A DNA stretch of 64,000 bases from Aquimarina sediminis (GTDB taxonomy: Bacteria > Bacteroidota > Bacteroidia > Flavobacteriales > Flavobacteriaceae). Both the position numbers and the translations under genes were made by a program. This document shows, piece by piece, positions 63,703 to 64,000 of the stretch (position 1 is the first letter of the stretch; each line of letters begins with the position of its first letter). Below the pieces are notes generated by a model. That model searched no databases and was not told the DNA's origin. It saw only the letters and a program-made list of their open reading frames with translations. Location of the stretch: NCBI RefSeq assembly GCF_002895435.1, contig NZ_POYJ01000010.1:1-64000 (forward strand), in the 5' to 3' direction.

Positions 63703-64000
63703 TTAAAATTCAACTATTAAGCCTCCTGCAATGGTCCTTGAAAGGGGAGATCGATTGCTTGTTGTACCATCAAAGCTTTGTTCTGGATCAATCCCTTTAT
63801 GAGATTGCCATGTAAACAAATTATCAGCTTGTAGAAAAAGTCTTAATCTATTACAACCAAACTTTTCTAATAAGGATTGATCAAAATTATACCCAAGGGT
63901 CAAACTTTTTAATCTTACAAAATCGTTTTTAAATAAAAACCGGGTAGAATTGTAACTATGAGAGTTGTTACTCGCTAATAATAGCGGAGTATCGGTTATA
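63703..64000 (-). CDS. SusC/RagA family TonB-linked outer membrane protein, C-terminal end only
   Basis: The reading frame enters from the right edge and ends at 63703. The roughly 98 visible residues include FKNDFVRLKSLTLGYNF, RLRLFLQADNLFTW and the C-terminal SRTIAGGLIVEF strand, which are standard final barrel strands of SusC proteins. The stop lies 16 bp before the SusD ATG, so the two form the usual susC-susD pair. Confidence 0.92.
   Translation of the reverse strand, partial: ITDTPLLLASNNSHSYNSTRFLFKNDFVRLKSLTLGYNFDQSLLEKFGCNRLRLFLQADNLFTWQSHKGIDPEQSFDGTTSNRSPLSRTIAGGLIVEF

Overview
The window is a stretch of chromosome from a marine-type member of the Bacteroidota, family Flavobacteriaceae; an Aquimarina-like organism is my inference. 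The grounds are the low G+C content, a SusC/SusD pair, a protease with a type IX secretion (T9SS) C-terminal sorting domain, GEVED and fibronectin-type surface repeats, a Y_Y_Y-propeller LytS kinase, a fused alpha/beta branched-chain keto-acid dehydrogenase E1, and -7 elements of the Bacteroidota form TAnnTTTG. I saw no rRNA gene, tRNA gene, CRISPR array, insertion sequence with a transposase, or prophage.

Region 1 (1-15.6 kb) is a loose set of envelope and secreted genes: a GEVED/FN3 surface protein cut by the left edge, a propeller-amidohydrolase, a bile-acid:sodium symporter-family carrier, a membrane protein paired with a GH25 muramidase lipoprotein, a class C beta-lactamase-like serine hydrolase, a small double-glycine cysteine-rich peptide, a secreted protein of unknown function and a 21-repeat LRR protein.

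Region 2 (16-35 kb, all minus strand) is a catabolic cluster. Read in transcription order from 34.9 kb down it is tetR, paaE, paaA, paaB, paaC, paaD, paaG, paaH, paaI, 3-oxoadipyl-CoA thiolase, paaZ, an enoyl-CoA hydratase, paaY, then BCKDH E2, a branched-chain aminotransferase and BCKDH E1. Together these take phenylacetyl-CoA through ring epoxidation, ring opening and beta-oxidation, and branched-chain keto acids to acyl-CoAs. No phenylacetate-CoA ligase (paaK) and no E3 are in view. Several gaps between these genes are filled exactly, from stop codon to start codon, by A+T-rich inverted repeats. Two of these carry broken genes for S23-type four-helix-bundle proteins, and an intact relative sits in a third gap. 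Another gap carries a 21-bp tandem array.

Region 3 (35-53.8 kb) holds a META lipoprotein, a T9SS-exported protease, phenylalanine hydroxylase, a lipoprotein, a GSCFA protein, alaS divergent from an M23 peptidase-CapA-MerR operon, der, era, an OmpA/PD40 protein, an AlsT symporter and a SpoU methyltransferase. Region 4 (53.8-64 kb) holds a 41-bp minisatellite, a peptidoglycan-binding N-acetylmuramidase, a secreted protein, a LytS/LytTR two-component pair, two tandem paralogs of unknown function, and a SusD/SusC pair cut by the right edge.

The most notable unexplained signal lies at 60.4-62.0 kb, beside the LytS/LytTR pair. Four copies of one promoter architecture occur there on the minus strand: TGAAATA, 3 nt, TGAAATA, exactly 21 nt, then a TAnnTTTA-like -7 box. 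Two copies drive the paralogous unknown genes; the other two drive stretches with no recognisable gene.
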